Assembly (NCBI GenBank): GCA_022360735.1 | Contig: JAKSCF010000720.1 | Location: 1-13,947, forward strand | Source of the DNA: Clostridia bacterium | Lineage (GTDB): Bacteria; Bacillota_A; Clostridia; Peptostreptococcales; JAAYPU01 | DNA length: 13,947 bases | Direction of reading: 5' to 3' | Shown: positions 6,839 to 13,947 of the stretch, piece by piece | Position numbering within the stretch: position 1 is the stretch's first letter | Layout of the letters: every line of letters begins with the position of its first letter | The notes under the pieces: model-generated | Databases searched by the model: none | What the model was told of the DNA's origin: nothing | The model's input: the letters and a program-made list of their open reading frames with translations, nothing else | Program-made: the position numbers and the translations under genes

Positions 6839-6896
6839 ATTAACCAGTTTTTTTAGGTTAATTCCTTTTATATTGATTCAATATCACTATATTATA
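6839..6896 (-). promoter_or_regulatory. miaB leader: -10 hexamer, 15-bp palindrome and hairpin
   Basis: The minus strand has a consensus TATAAT at 6891-6896, but no good -35 at 17 bases. Just downstream is a perfect palindrome ATATTGATTCAATAT (6870-6884), placed where a repressor site would overlap early transcript. After it comes a 7-bp hairpin ATTAACC/GGTTAAT (6839-6845, 6856-6862) in the 5' leader ahead of the ribosome binding site. AT-rich context makes chance matches possible. Confidence 0.4.
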
Positions 6897-7000
6897 TCAT
6901 TCCTGATACTCATATCATCCCATAAAATAAAAAAATCTATAACCTAATGGATGCTTTTTAAATTGCAAAATTCATTATTACTCAGCAATCATATCATGAC

Positions 7001-7036
7001 AATAAAAAAACCTCCTAATACTTTTGATTTAGGAGG
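7001..7036 (-). terminator. Intrinsic terminator after the sodium symporter gene
   Basis: The minus strand forms a stem CCTCCTAA/TTAGGAGG (7011-7018 and 7029-7036) with a 10-base loop, directly followed by TTTTTTTATT. It lies about 35 bases past the symporter stop codon and should end the DUF485-symporter transcript before the miaB promoter. On the plus strand only an A-run precedes it, so it is directional. Confidence 0.9.
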
Positions 7037-7070
7037 CGACATTTATTTGACGTAACAGATGAATAACGTC

Positions 7071-8981
7071 TTATGAATTTGGTATCATCTCTGTATCTTT
7101 TTGAGTCATTAACGATACGACAACTACTGTTAATATACTCAGTGGTATAGAGATTAAAGCCGGGTTATTCAACTGAACCGGAGCAGTCACATCCACAAGA
7201 TGATATACTTTATCGAAAGTTTTTTGTGACAATAAGATCAGTCCAAGTGATGAAAACAATCCTACTCCAACCGATGCCATAATGCCTTTTGCAGTGGTCT
7301 TTTTCCAGAATAATACCATCGCTATTGCAGGGAAATTGGCTGATGCAGCAACAGCAAATGCCCACCCAACTAAATAGGATACATTCATACCTTCAAATAA
7401 TACACCAAGTATCATAGCAATTATTCCCACCAATATAGCAGCAATTTTACCTGCCGTTACTTTGGCTCTATCGGTTAATTTTATTTTCATAAATTTATCC
7501 ATTACATCATGTGCAACAGCTCCTGATGCAGCAACTATAAGGCCGCTTACCGTACCAAGTACAGTTGCAAATGCTATTGCTGATATAATTGAAAATATTC
7601 CAATACCAAATGATTTGGCAAGAAGTGGTGCAGACATATTGCTGTTTGTCACATCTATTACACCATTAATCATAGCTCCCAGCCCCATGTATATGGTTAG
7701 GATATAGAAGAATCCAATTCCTGCGATGGCAACAATAGTCGATTTTCTGGCGCTTGCCGGGTCCGGTACCGTATAGTACCTAATCAGTACATGGGGTAAG
7801 GCAGCAGTCCCAAATAACAGCGCAATCATAAGTGATACAAAGTCTAGTTTATCAATCAATTTTGATCCTTTATCATTATCCAGCTTGTAAGCCATACCTG
7901 GCCTAAGCAGCTCTCTGCCGTTAGTAGGATTTTGATAATAAATAGTATGTTTACTATCACCATCTTCTATTACTTTACTTTTATATCTAATAATTGTACT
8001 TTCTTTTATTTTACTAATAAACTCGAAGGGGCCTAAGCTTCCTGTATCTTTCACCGCTTGTCCGTTTAATTGGCTAACATTTCCTACTTGAAAAAACCTG
8101 CCTTCGTTTTTAGGTGCACCGTTATATAATTTTCCTTCCGGCGTATCTGAAACATACAGCGTCTCCTCAATATGATCGTCATTAACTTTCCATATAGAAA
8201 ATCCTTCGTCATTCATAAGTTTGACAAAAGTCATATCACCGGAAGAAAATACTTTTTCAACTTTATAGGATAGATCCTCAATTTCAATATTGTTCCAACT
8301 CTTAGAAGTAATATTAATCGTCCTCATTTTATGAAAAGATGTGTCTTTTAGATTTGGCTCAGCCATAACGCCTTTGTTGATGACCATAATTGAAAGTAAT
8401 AAAGAGAATATAATCAATAATCCTCCTTTTAAAAATTGAACATATGTAGTAGATGCCATACCTGCTGTTGCAACTATAATGACAACAATGGTTCCTACCA
8501 TTATGACTCCGGCCCAATGTGGTAATCCTAATAATGGCGTAACCAAAGTACCGGCACCGACCATTTGTGGGATAAGGTAAAAGATGGATACGATTAGGGT
8601 ACTCACTGCAGCCATAAGTCTAACGCCTTTGGATTTAAACTTAGCATCAAGTGCATCTGCAAAAGTATATTTTCCCAGTCTTTTCATGGGTTCGGCCACA
8701 ATAAAAAGTGCTACAACCCAACCGGCAAGATATCCTATTGAGTATAAAAATCCATCATAGCCAATCGTGGCAATCATGCCGCATATCCCTAAAAATGATG
8801 CTGCTGATAAATAATCTCCCGCAAATGCGATTCCGTTTACTGACCAGTGTATCGTACCACCTGCTGCAAAATAGCCTTCCGAACTCTTAGTACGATTTGC
8901 AAAATAATATGCAATCACCAGCACTGAAACAACAAATGCTGAAAATATAGCAATCGCAAAAGGCGATGGTATATAATTCAT
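7071..8981 (-). CDS. Sodium:solute symporter, ActP/acetate-permease-like
   Basis: This 636-residue member of the SSS family (TC 2.A.21) is related to the cation/acetate symporter ActP. It has about 13 membrane segments. Family features are YFAAGGTIHWSVNGIAFAGD (38-56), TFADALDAKF, YLIPQMVGAG (135-144), FGTAALPHVLIRYYTVPD (390-407) and LVGWAFAVAASANFPA (537-552). It probably takes up a short-chain monocarboxylate with Na+, but the substrate is inferred. Oddly, residues ~205-375 form a long polar, strand-rich segment between the sixth and seventh membrane helices; E. coli ActP is 549 residues with a much shorter connection. TAGGAGGACT precedes the ATG. It follows the DUF485 gene by 25 bases, the usual partner order (yjcH-actP), and ends at a strong terminator. 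Confidence 0.88.
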   Translation of the reverse strand: MNYIPSPFAIAIFSAFVVSVLVIAYYFANRTKSSEGYFAAGGTIHWSVNGIAFAGDYLSAASFLGICGMIATIGYDGFLYSIGYLAGWVVALFIVAEPMKRLGKYTFADALDAKFKSKGVRLMAAVSTLIVSIFYLIPQMVGAGTLVTPLLGLPHWAGVIMVGTIVVIIVATAGMASTTYVQFLKGGLLIIFSLLLSIMVINKGVMAEPNLKDTSFHKMRTINITSKSWNNIEIEDLSYKVEKVFSSGDMTFVKLMNDEGFSIWKVNDDHIEETLYVSDTPEGKLYNGAPKNEGRFFQVGNVSQLNGQAVKDTGSLGPFEFISKIKESTIIRYKSKVIEDGDSKHTIYYQNPTNGRELLRPGMAYKLDNDKGSKLIDKLDFVSLMIALLFGTAALPHVLIRYYTVPDPASARKSTIVAIAGIGFFYILTIYMGLGAMINGVIDVTNSNMSAPLLAKSFGIGIFSIISAIAFATVLGTVSGLIVAASGAVAHDVMDKFMKIKLTDRAKVTAGKIAAILVGIIAMILGVLFEGMNVSYLVGWAFAVAASANFPAIAMVLFWKKTTAKGIMASVGVGLFSSLGLILLSQKTFDKVYHLVDVTAPVQLNNPALISIPLSILTVVVVSLMTQKDTEMIPNS

Positions 8982-9006
8982 GAATATAGTCCTCCTAAAA
9001 TAAGTA

Positions 9007-9276
9007 TTAATGATTAACTTCTTTTTCTTTTTGAGTGCATAACTTGTTGTAAATTAATGCCATTATAACAGCGCCAACAATTAAAGCAAATCCATAAGCC
9101 ATTGCTAAAGTGATATTCCCGACATCTGCTCCCATTATCTTTGGATTCATCACATTTATTAAAATAAATGCGCCATAAATCACTGCATAAATTACAAACA
9201 TTATTATTCCAAGCTTTGTCTTATAGCCGGCCGCGTTATCGACACCCCAGTCTGTTGCTGGTCCATGTCCTCCCAT
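9007..9276 (-). CDS. DUF485 small membrane protein (YjcH-like)
   Basis: This 89-residue protein has two predicted membrane helices (about 22-43 and 56-77). The pattern LGIIMFVIYAVIYGAFILIN followed by AMAYGFALIVGAVIMALIYN is that of DUF485 proteins. These are commonly encoded immediately upstream of ActP-type acetate symporters, as yjcH is before actP in E. coli, and are thought to be accessory or small partner subunits; the exact role is unknown. The N-terminus is glycine-rich (MGGHGPATDWG) and the C-terminus is charged. AGGAGGTG lies 6 bases before the ATG. The symporter follows 25 bases downstream. Confidence 0.85.
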   Translation of the reverse strand: MGGHGPATDWGVDNAAGYKTKLGIIMFVIYAVIYGAFILINVMNPKIMGADVGNITLAMAYGFALIVGAVIMALIYNKLCTQKEKEVNH

Positions 9277-9366
9277 TTTTTCACCTCCTAGGATAAAAAA
9301 GTTTTTTAGTCAATGTCCATGTTGGTTATGCCGCTTATTTGTGCAAATTATTTAAATTCCATGAAA

Positions 9367-9395
9367 ATTATATACCATATCATACAAAATAACTA
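9367..9395 (-). promoter_or_regulatory. Candidate promoter for DUF485-symporter operon
   Basis: A consensus -10 TATAAT lies on the minus strand at 9367-9372, within GGTATATAATTT. The best -35 at 17 bases is the weak TAGTTA (9390-9395). The spacing gives a leader of about 85 bases before the DUF485 start, with no clear riboswitch. The TTGTTTT/AAAACAA repeat at 9411-9428, between this and the RND operon, lacks a T-tract, so no firm terminator for the upstream operon was found. Confidence 0.45.
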
Positions 9396-9460
9396 TACAT
9401 ATTATCATTTTTGTTTTTTTTAAAACAATAATAACATAACATATTGATACTTGTTTGTTT

Positions 9461-10540
9461 TCAATTGCTTAACTTTATTAAGTCTCCCTCATTTAAGCTG
9501 TTATTACTTGTGACGATAATTTGATCTGTTTCTTCGATTCCATTTATTATTTCTGTCATATCCTCAATTTCTAAGCCAATTTCTACATAGCTCTTTTCTG
9601 CACGATTGTTTTTATTAATCCATACATAATGTCTGTCATCATCTTGGTGTATCCATTTGGTCTTGATGGCTAAATGACCATCTGACTTTTCACTGATAAT
9701 GGATACCATTGCAAAACCTCCCAGCTTAAGTTTATTCTGAGCGTTATCAACACGTATTTTTATTTCATAATTCATTTCACCCTCTATAGGCATTGGTGAT
9801 ATGGATTCAACTTTTCCAATTACCTGCTCACTATTTGAAAGTTCAACCTGAATCTGTGTATTTTCTGCTATTTTATCTATTTTTTTCTCATTTAATTTAA
9901 CCATAATAAACACATTATGATTGTCAACCACTTTGAAAAGCTGTGTGCCGGGAAAAACATTTTCTCCTGTAGTGATATATTTCTCAGCTATGACCCCATT
10001 GATCTTACTCTTTATTAGAGTATCTTTTAAATTTTTTGCTGCAATAGAACATTGGGTTTTGGAAGACTCGTAGTTAATTTTAGCCATTTTATAAATTTTG
10101 TCCATATTATCAAAGTTAACTTTGGAAACACTGCCTGAGTCATGAAGGACTTTATATCGTTCATAATCTGCTTTGGCTGAGTCATATGCCAGCAAAGCTA
10201 ATTCAACATCATTTTCGCTTTGTTCAAGTAATAATTGATACATTTCGCCTTCTAAACGTACTAATAATTGCCCGCTTTGTACATCTTCCCCTACTTCTGC
10301 TAAAGTTTCTTGAATTCTGCCGCTTATAGCAGATGAAATTAATACTTCCTCAATTGGAGTTATTGTTCCACTGACACTTATTTTATCTTCAAAAGAATAA
10401 TAAATCGGATAATCTACAGTCACTATATTTTCAATCATTTGGGTTTGCTCTGCCTCATTTGATTCTTCTGACGATGACATTGAATACCAGCCGGCAATTA
10501 TAACCAATACGCAAAATAATACGATGATTCGTTTTTTCAT
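9461..10540 (-). CDS. RND efflux membrane-fusion (periplasmic adaptor-type) protein
   Basis: This 359-residue HlyD/AcrA-family adaptor has one N-terminal membrane anchor (IIVLFCVLVIIAGWY, residues 4-18) and no lipobox cysteine. The lipoyl/barrel-sandwich halves are visible: ISSAISGRIQETLAEVGEDV with GQLLVRLE (about 68-97), and SKINGVIAEKYITTGENVFP with LFKVVD (about 178-206). They flank an alpha-helical hairpin rich in E, K and D (about 98-172). The beta-barrel domain and C-terminal membrane-proximal domain follow. In a cell without an outer membrane it would link the pump to the wall side rather than to a TolC channel. Its ATG overlaps the permease TGA in an ATGA arrangement, with AAGGAGG inside the end of the permease gene, so translation is coupled. 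The substrate is not known. Confidence 0.88.
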   Translation of the reverse strand: MKKRIIVLFCVLVIIAGWYSMSSSEESNEAEQTQMIENIVTVDYPIYYSFEDKISVSGTITPIEEVLISSAISGRIQETLAEVGEDVQSGQLLVRLEGEMYQLLLEQSENDVELALLAYDSAKADYERYKVLHDSGSVSKVNFDNMDKIYKMAKINYESSKTQCSIAAKNLKDTLIKSKINGVIAEKYITTGENVFPGTQLFKVVDNHNVFIMVKLNEKKIDKIAENTQIQVELSNSEQVIGKVESISPMPIEGEMNYEIKIRVDNAQNKLKLGGFAMVSIISEKSDGHLAIKTKWIHQDDDRHYVWINKNNRAEKSYVEIGLEIEDMTEIINGIEETDQIIVTSNNSLNEGDLIKLSN

Positions 10541-13500
10541 TTTACTACCTCCTTTTCAGGTTTTATTAATTTTTCTTCGAATGAAGTATAGACAACCGGA
10601 ACTAAGATTAGTGTCAGCATGGTTGCAAAACATAAACCAAATGCTATGGAATAACCCATGGCCTCATAAAAATCTTGACGCAGTGTTAAAGGCAATATGC
10701 CTCCGGCTGTTGTCACCGTTGTTGCAATAACTGGAATGAATCTGGATTTTCCGGCATTGATGACTGCCTCATGTAAGGGTAAACCATTTGCTCTATAGTA
10801 ATTAATGGTATCAATTAAAACGATTGCACCGTTAACAGCAATTCCAACAAGGGCAACAATTCCTAAAAAAGACATAAAGCCAAAACTATTTCCAGTAATG
10901 AACAATCCTATAAAAACACCTATTAAACTCATGGGTACTGTGAGCAGGATAAAAATGGGCTGTAACAGTGAGTTGAATTGTACTGATAATATAATATATA
11001 TAACGATTACGGCTACCAGCATATTAATCCCCATACTTTGGAATGATTTGTTCATTTCTTCGCTCTCGCCACTATATTTTAGTCGAATGTTGCCGGGAAT
11101 CCGGTTGTTATCTATTTTTTGTTGTATCTCCTTCGTAACATCTAAAGTGTTATACCCCAGTTCTATTTCTGCAGTGACATTTATAATTCTATCCCTTGAC
11201 TCATGGCTAATGCTTTGAAATGAAACAGCTTCATTAAAAAAAGCAATTTCTTCTAAAGGGATGGCACCATAATTCATGGTTTGAATTTTTACAAACTTTA
11301 GTGCTTCAATGTTGGATGTGTTTTGTTTTTCAATTTTCATACGAATATCCAATTCATCGCCATCCATTTTGGTTTTGGATACTTCAACACCTGATATTAA
11401 GCTTCTTAAAAATGTTGCAACTTCATACGTTGATAGTCCATACTCAGATGCTTTCAATTGGTTGAGCCTTACGGATATTTCCGGAGCACTCATTTTGTAT
11501 CCTCTTTTTGGGTTGGTTGTTCCTTTTGTATCACTTATAACTTGATAAACGTAGTCTGCAGTTTTTTGCATTTGTTTTAAATCCTCACCAACAACGCCTA
11601 TTGTAATAGGTGCAGACTCTGTTGGTAAATCTTTATACTCATTGACATAAATATCTCCGCCGGGTATGGTTTTTACTTTTTCTTTGAATTCTTTAACAAT
11701 GACTTGAGATGATTTATCCCTATGGCTTTTATCAATTAAATCCACTTGAATTCTTGCAATGGATGGATGACTACCACTTTCGGTAGCATAAAAATTCATA
11801 CTATCCTGCCCTAAATTTCCAACCGTTGTTGTATAAGATTTTACTTCTTTAATATGGTTTAATTCCTCTTCAACAGCCGTAGCTACCTTTAACGTATCTT
11901 CCAATAAACTTCCATTTGGTGTTTCAATGTCAACATAGAATTTTCCAACATCAATGGTTTCAAGATAATTTAATTTTACCAATCCAAGAGGAATCATACT
12001 CATAGCACCTATAAAAACGATTACAAAAACGGTGATAAGCTGAAGCCTTCTTTTCTTACTGCTGATGACGCTGCTAAGAAAAGTTAAATAGACATAAATA
12101 ATTTTTTCTAAAGTCTCCCCAGAGGACTTGAAAAGTTTCACATAAGCAATCACGCTAAAAATGAGACCAAATACAATGGAATATATGCCAAATCCGGTTT
12201 CTGATTTAAAAGCAGTCATGGTTGCAATCAGAACCATTAGTACAATGGCTGTATTTTTTATGGTTATAAAGTTTTTGGACTTTATTTTCTTAGTGAATTT
12301 CATAGATAACACAAACCTACTAGCATTTGGTGTTAAAATGAGCGCTACTAATAAAGATGCAATCAGTGAAAAAATAACGGTTAATGGGAGTGACTTCATA
12401 AACTGGCCTATTAATCCCGGTGTTAACATCATAGGAAAAAATGCTGCTAATGTGGTCAAAGTTGATGAAGCAACTGCAGGCGCAATTTGATTGGTCGCAT
12501 TGATTGCTGCTGATTCCGGCGTATAGCCTTCACCATGTACTTTAACGATGTTTTCCATAATAACAATCGCATTATCCACTAATAATCCAATAGCAAGCAC
12601 TAAAGAAAATAAAGTCATACTATTAATGCTCATACCAAATGACTTCATCAATACCATGGCAATCATTATTGTAAATGGAATAACGGTAGAAACAATTAAT
12701 GATTCTTTAAACCCTAACAGTAAGTACATGACTAAAACGACTAATATTAATCCTGAAAATGCGTTGTCCGTAACATCTGTTAATTGCTTATTGATCATAT
12801 TTGCATTATCCCCACTGATGGAAATGGTAATATCCTCTGGATATACAGACCCTTTTCCATCTTGTACCACCTGATAAACCTGTTGACTGACATGGAAAAT
12901 ATCTGCACTTTTCTTTTTTATGATGGACAATGACAATGCATTTTTTACTGCTTCATTTTCACCTATAACACATACTCTTGAATATGTAGAAATTTCTTTT
13001 AGTCCATCTTTTACTTGGGCTAAGTCTGAAATGGTTATAATTGACCCTTTTGTGTTTCTTACTACAATTTTTTCAATATCACTTACTGATTTTACTTTTC
13101 CTTTTGTAATAATATTTCTTTTTTGCCCGGACAAAGTCGTACTACCACTTGGATAATTTAGATTAGACCTTTTAATAGATTGTGCAATTTCATCTACACT
13201 GCTGTTATAGTGAAGCAAATGATATGGGTTAATGATGACTTGTATTTCCCTTTCTCTTCCTCCGGATAATTGAATAGGCCCTAACCCTTCGATTTTATCT
13301 TCTAGATCATCCTTAATATCTTCAGTAATTTTTCTTAACTTAACCTCATCATAATTTCCTGACACATTTAGAATCATTAGAGGTACGGCATCTGTATCAA
13401 AGTAACTGGTTATTGGGCGTTCTGCTTCAACCGGCAGATCGTTTATAACTGTGTTTAATTTTTCTCTTACATCGTTTTGTTTTTCTTTGATATCAATACC

Positions 13501-13827
13501 TGTTTCAAATTCCAACGTTACTAACGAAAAATTCAACTGTGATTCGGATTTGATTTTTTTTAAGTCTTTTATATGCTCCATTTCTTTTTCAATTTTATCT
13601 GTTACCAGTGACTCTACTTCTTCTGCTGTTGCACCTGGATAAATGGTTGAAATGGTAAGTGTCGGTATCGTCACTTTTGGCATAAACTCTCTTGTCATGG
13701 TAGTAATGGCATTATAACCCATTAATAAAGTCATCAGTAATAATAGAATAACAATTTTGCTTCTCTTAACGAATACCGATGAGATTTTACCTAAAGCATT
13801 TAGTGTTGTAATTTCATTTTTTTGCAT
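10537..13827 (-). CDS. RND multidrug-type efflux permease
   Basis: This permease is 1096 residues from the chosen ATG, in the HAE1-like RND family most similar in style to Gram-positive SwrC/YerP. It has two halves, each with a large loop after the first membrane helix. EFMPKVTIPTLTISTIYPGA and EEVESLVTDKIE follow TM1. TM4 holds GLLVDNAIVIMEN (D418, N419), where AcrB has two adjacent aspartates. TM10 holds VGIAVNGAIVLID, lacking the AcrB lysine. Two additional hydrophobic stretches, about 525-540 and 546-566, lie between TM6 and TM7. An ATG at 13869 would add 14 residues, but it lies inside the operator with no ribosome binding site; the ATG at 13827 has GGGAGAGG upstream. The pump probably exports drugs, lipids or surfactant-like compounds using the ion gradient. 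The adaptor gene overlaps its stop by 4 bases. Confidence 0.9.
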   Translation of the reverse strand: MQKNEITTLNALGKISSVFVKRSKIVILLLLMTLLMGYNAITTMTREFMPKVTIPTLTISTIYPGATAEEVESLVTDKIEKEMEHIKDLKKIKSESQLNFSLVTLEFETGIDIKEKQNDVREKLNTVINDLPVEAERPITSYFDTDAVPLMILNVSGNYDEVKLRKITEDIKDDLEDKIEGLGPIQLSGGREREIQVIINPYHLLHYNSSVDEIAQSIKRSNLNYPSGSTTLSGQKRNIITKGKVKSVSDIEKIVVRNTKGSIITISDLAQVKDGLKEISTYSRVCVIGENEAVKNALSLSIIKKKSADIFHVSQQVYQVVQDGKGSVYPEDITISISGDNANMINKQLTDVTDNAFSGLILVVLVMYLLLGFKESLIVSTVIPFTIMIAMVLMKSFGMSINSMTLFSLVLAIGLLVDNAIVIMENIVKVHGEGYTPESAAINATNQIAPAVASSTLTTLAAFFPMMLTPGLIGQFMKSLPLTVIFSLIASLLVALILTPNASRFVLSMKFTKKIKSKNFITIKNTAIVLMVLIATMTAFKSETGFGIYSIVFGLIFSVIAYVKLFKSSGETLEKIIYVYLTFLSSVISSKKRRLQLITVFVIVFIGAMSMIPLGLVKLNYLETIDVGKFYVDIETPNGSLLEDTLKVATAVEEELNHIKEVKSYTTTVGNLGQDSMNFYATESGSHPSIARIQVDLIDKSHRDKSSQVIVKEFKEKVKTIPGGDIYVNEYKDLPTESAPITIGVVGEDLKQMQKTADYVYQVISDTKGTTNPKRGYKMSAPEISVRLNQLKASEYGLSTYEVATFLRSLISGVEVSKTKMDGDELDIRMKIEKQNTSNIEALKFVKIQTMNYGAIPLEEIAFFNEAVSFQSISHESRDRIINVTAEIELGYNTLDVTKEIQQKIDNNRIPGNIRLKYSGESEEMNKSFQSMGINMLVAVIVIYIILSVQFNSLLQPIFILLTVPMSLIGVFIGLFITGNSFGFMSFLGIVALVGIAVNGAIVLIDTINYYRANGLPLHEAVINAGKSRFIPVIATTVTTAGGILPLTLRQDFYEAMGYSIAFGLCFATMLTLILVPVVYTSFEEKLIKPEKEVVK

Positions 13828-13849
13828 ATTTGCCTCTCCCAACAAACTT

Positions 13850-13883
13850 GAACTGATTCGTGAATACATTCATGAATCAGTTC
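13850..13883 (-). promoter_or_regulatory. 34-bp palindromic operator of the RND operon
   Basis: On the minus strand GAACTGATTCATGAAT and ATTCACGAATCAGTTC are arranged around a 2-base centre (GT), with 15 of 16 positions complementary. It starts 2 bases after the -10 hexamer and covers the predicted transcription start, the classic place for a repressor. The length and symmetry fit a TetR-family dimer or pair of dimers, though MarR-type is possible. No regulator gene is within the window; it may lie just upstream, beyond the end. Confidence 0.8.
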
Positions 13884-13885
13884 AT

Positions 13886-13914
13886 ATTTTACTCCTAGAT
13901 CTCTCTAAAGTCAA
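13886..13914 (-). promoter_or_regulatory. Sigma-A-type promoter of RND operon
   Basis: A -35 TTGACT (13909-13914) and a -10 TAAAAT (13886-13891) on the minus strand are separated by exactly 17 bases. Each is one base from the vegetative consensus. The predicted start is near 13878, inside the palindromic operator, giving a leader of about 50 bases to the ATG at 13827. Confidence 0.85.
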
Positions 13915-13947
13915 TATTTTTTTCTTTTTTTATTCCATAAAAGCTTG

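Noticed and set aside
9411..9428. TTGTTTT/AAAACAA as terminator of the RND-adaptor operon
   Set aside because: The stem is purely A/T and on the minus strand is followed by AAATG rather than a T-tract, so it is not supported.
10805..11218. 137-codon plus-strand open frame
   Set aside because: It lies entirely inside the RND permease gene on the other strand, has no recognisable protein family and no ribosome binding site; it is a shadow of the real gene. The other plus-strand frames were dropped for the same reason.
13867..13869. Upstream ATG for the RND permease
   Set aside because: It lies inside the operator palindrome about 10 bases from the predicted transcript start and has no ribosome binding site.

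Overview
This window looks like a chromosomal segment of a low-GC Gram-positive bacterium, most likely an anaerobic Clostridia-type Firmicute. The supporting signs are AT-rich DNA, strong AGGAGG-type ribosome binding sites before nearly every gene, a YkuS-family (UPF0180) gene, a Gram-positive style RND pump with no outer-membrane channel, and several sodium-linked transporters (an NhaC-type carrier and an acetate-type sodium symporter). The genus cannot be fixed from the sequence. All nine supported genes are on the minus strand, so transcription runs from high to low coordinates.

In order of transcription: (1) An RND efflux permease and its membrane-fusion protein overlap by 4 bp, with the permease first, which is the reverse of the common order. 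A clear promoter sits ahead of them with a near-perfect 34-bp palindromic operator over the predicted transcription start. (2) A DUF485 small membrane protein and an ActP-like sodium:solute symporter form a two-gene transport operon, closed by a strong intrinsic terminator. (3) miaB (tRNA methylthiolation) is followed 23 bp later by a SprT-like zinc metalloprotease gene. (4) A small YkuS/UPF0180 gene follows, bracketed by two long foldback repeats. (5) Alanine dehydrogenase and an NhaC-family carrier are probably co-transcribed and end at a hairpin terminator. (6) A pentapeptide-repeat protein gene ends near the window edge.

The most unusual part is 3.80-4.70 kb. Two approximately 224-bp elements, each an imperfect long palindrome able to fold into an approximately 80-bp stem capped by a branched head, lie in opposite orientation on either side of the ykuS-like gene. 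They are about 90% alike by eye. Their differences are concentrated in one inner stem, where several changes are compensatory (GTAGG/CCTAC in one copy, GCAAAC/GTTTGC in the other). That pattern suggests the folded form matters, as expected for a structured RNA or for a hairpin recognised during transposition. No transposase, reverse transcriptase or other candidate partner is encoded here.

Other points of interest are an extra predicted transmembrane pair in the RND permease, a roughly 100-residue extra loop in the sodium symporter, and a likely wrong default start for three genes (alanine dehydrogenase, ykuS-like, RND permease) that the ribosome binding sites correct. No rRNA, tRNA, CRISPR array or intact insertion sequence was recognised.
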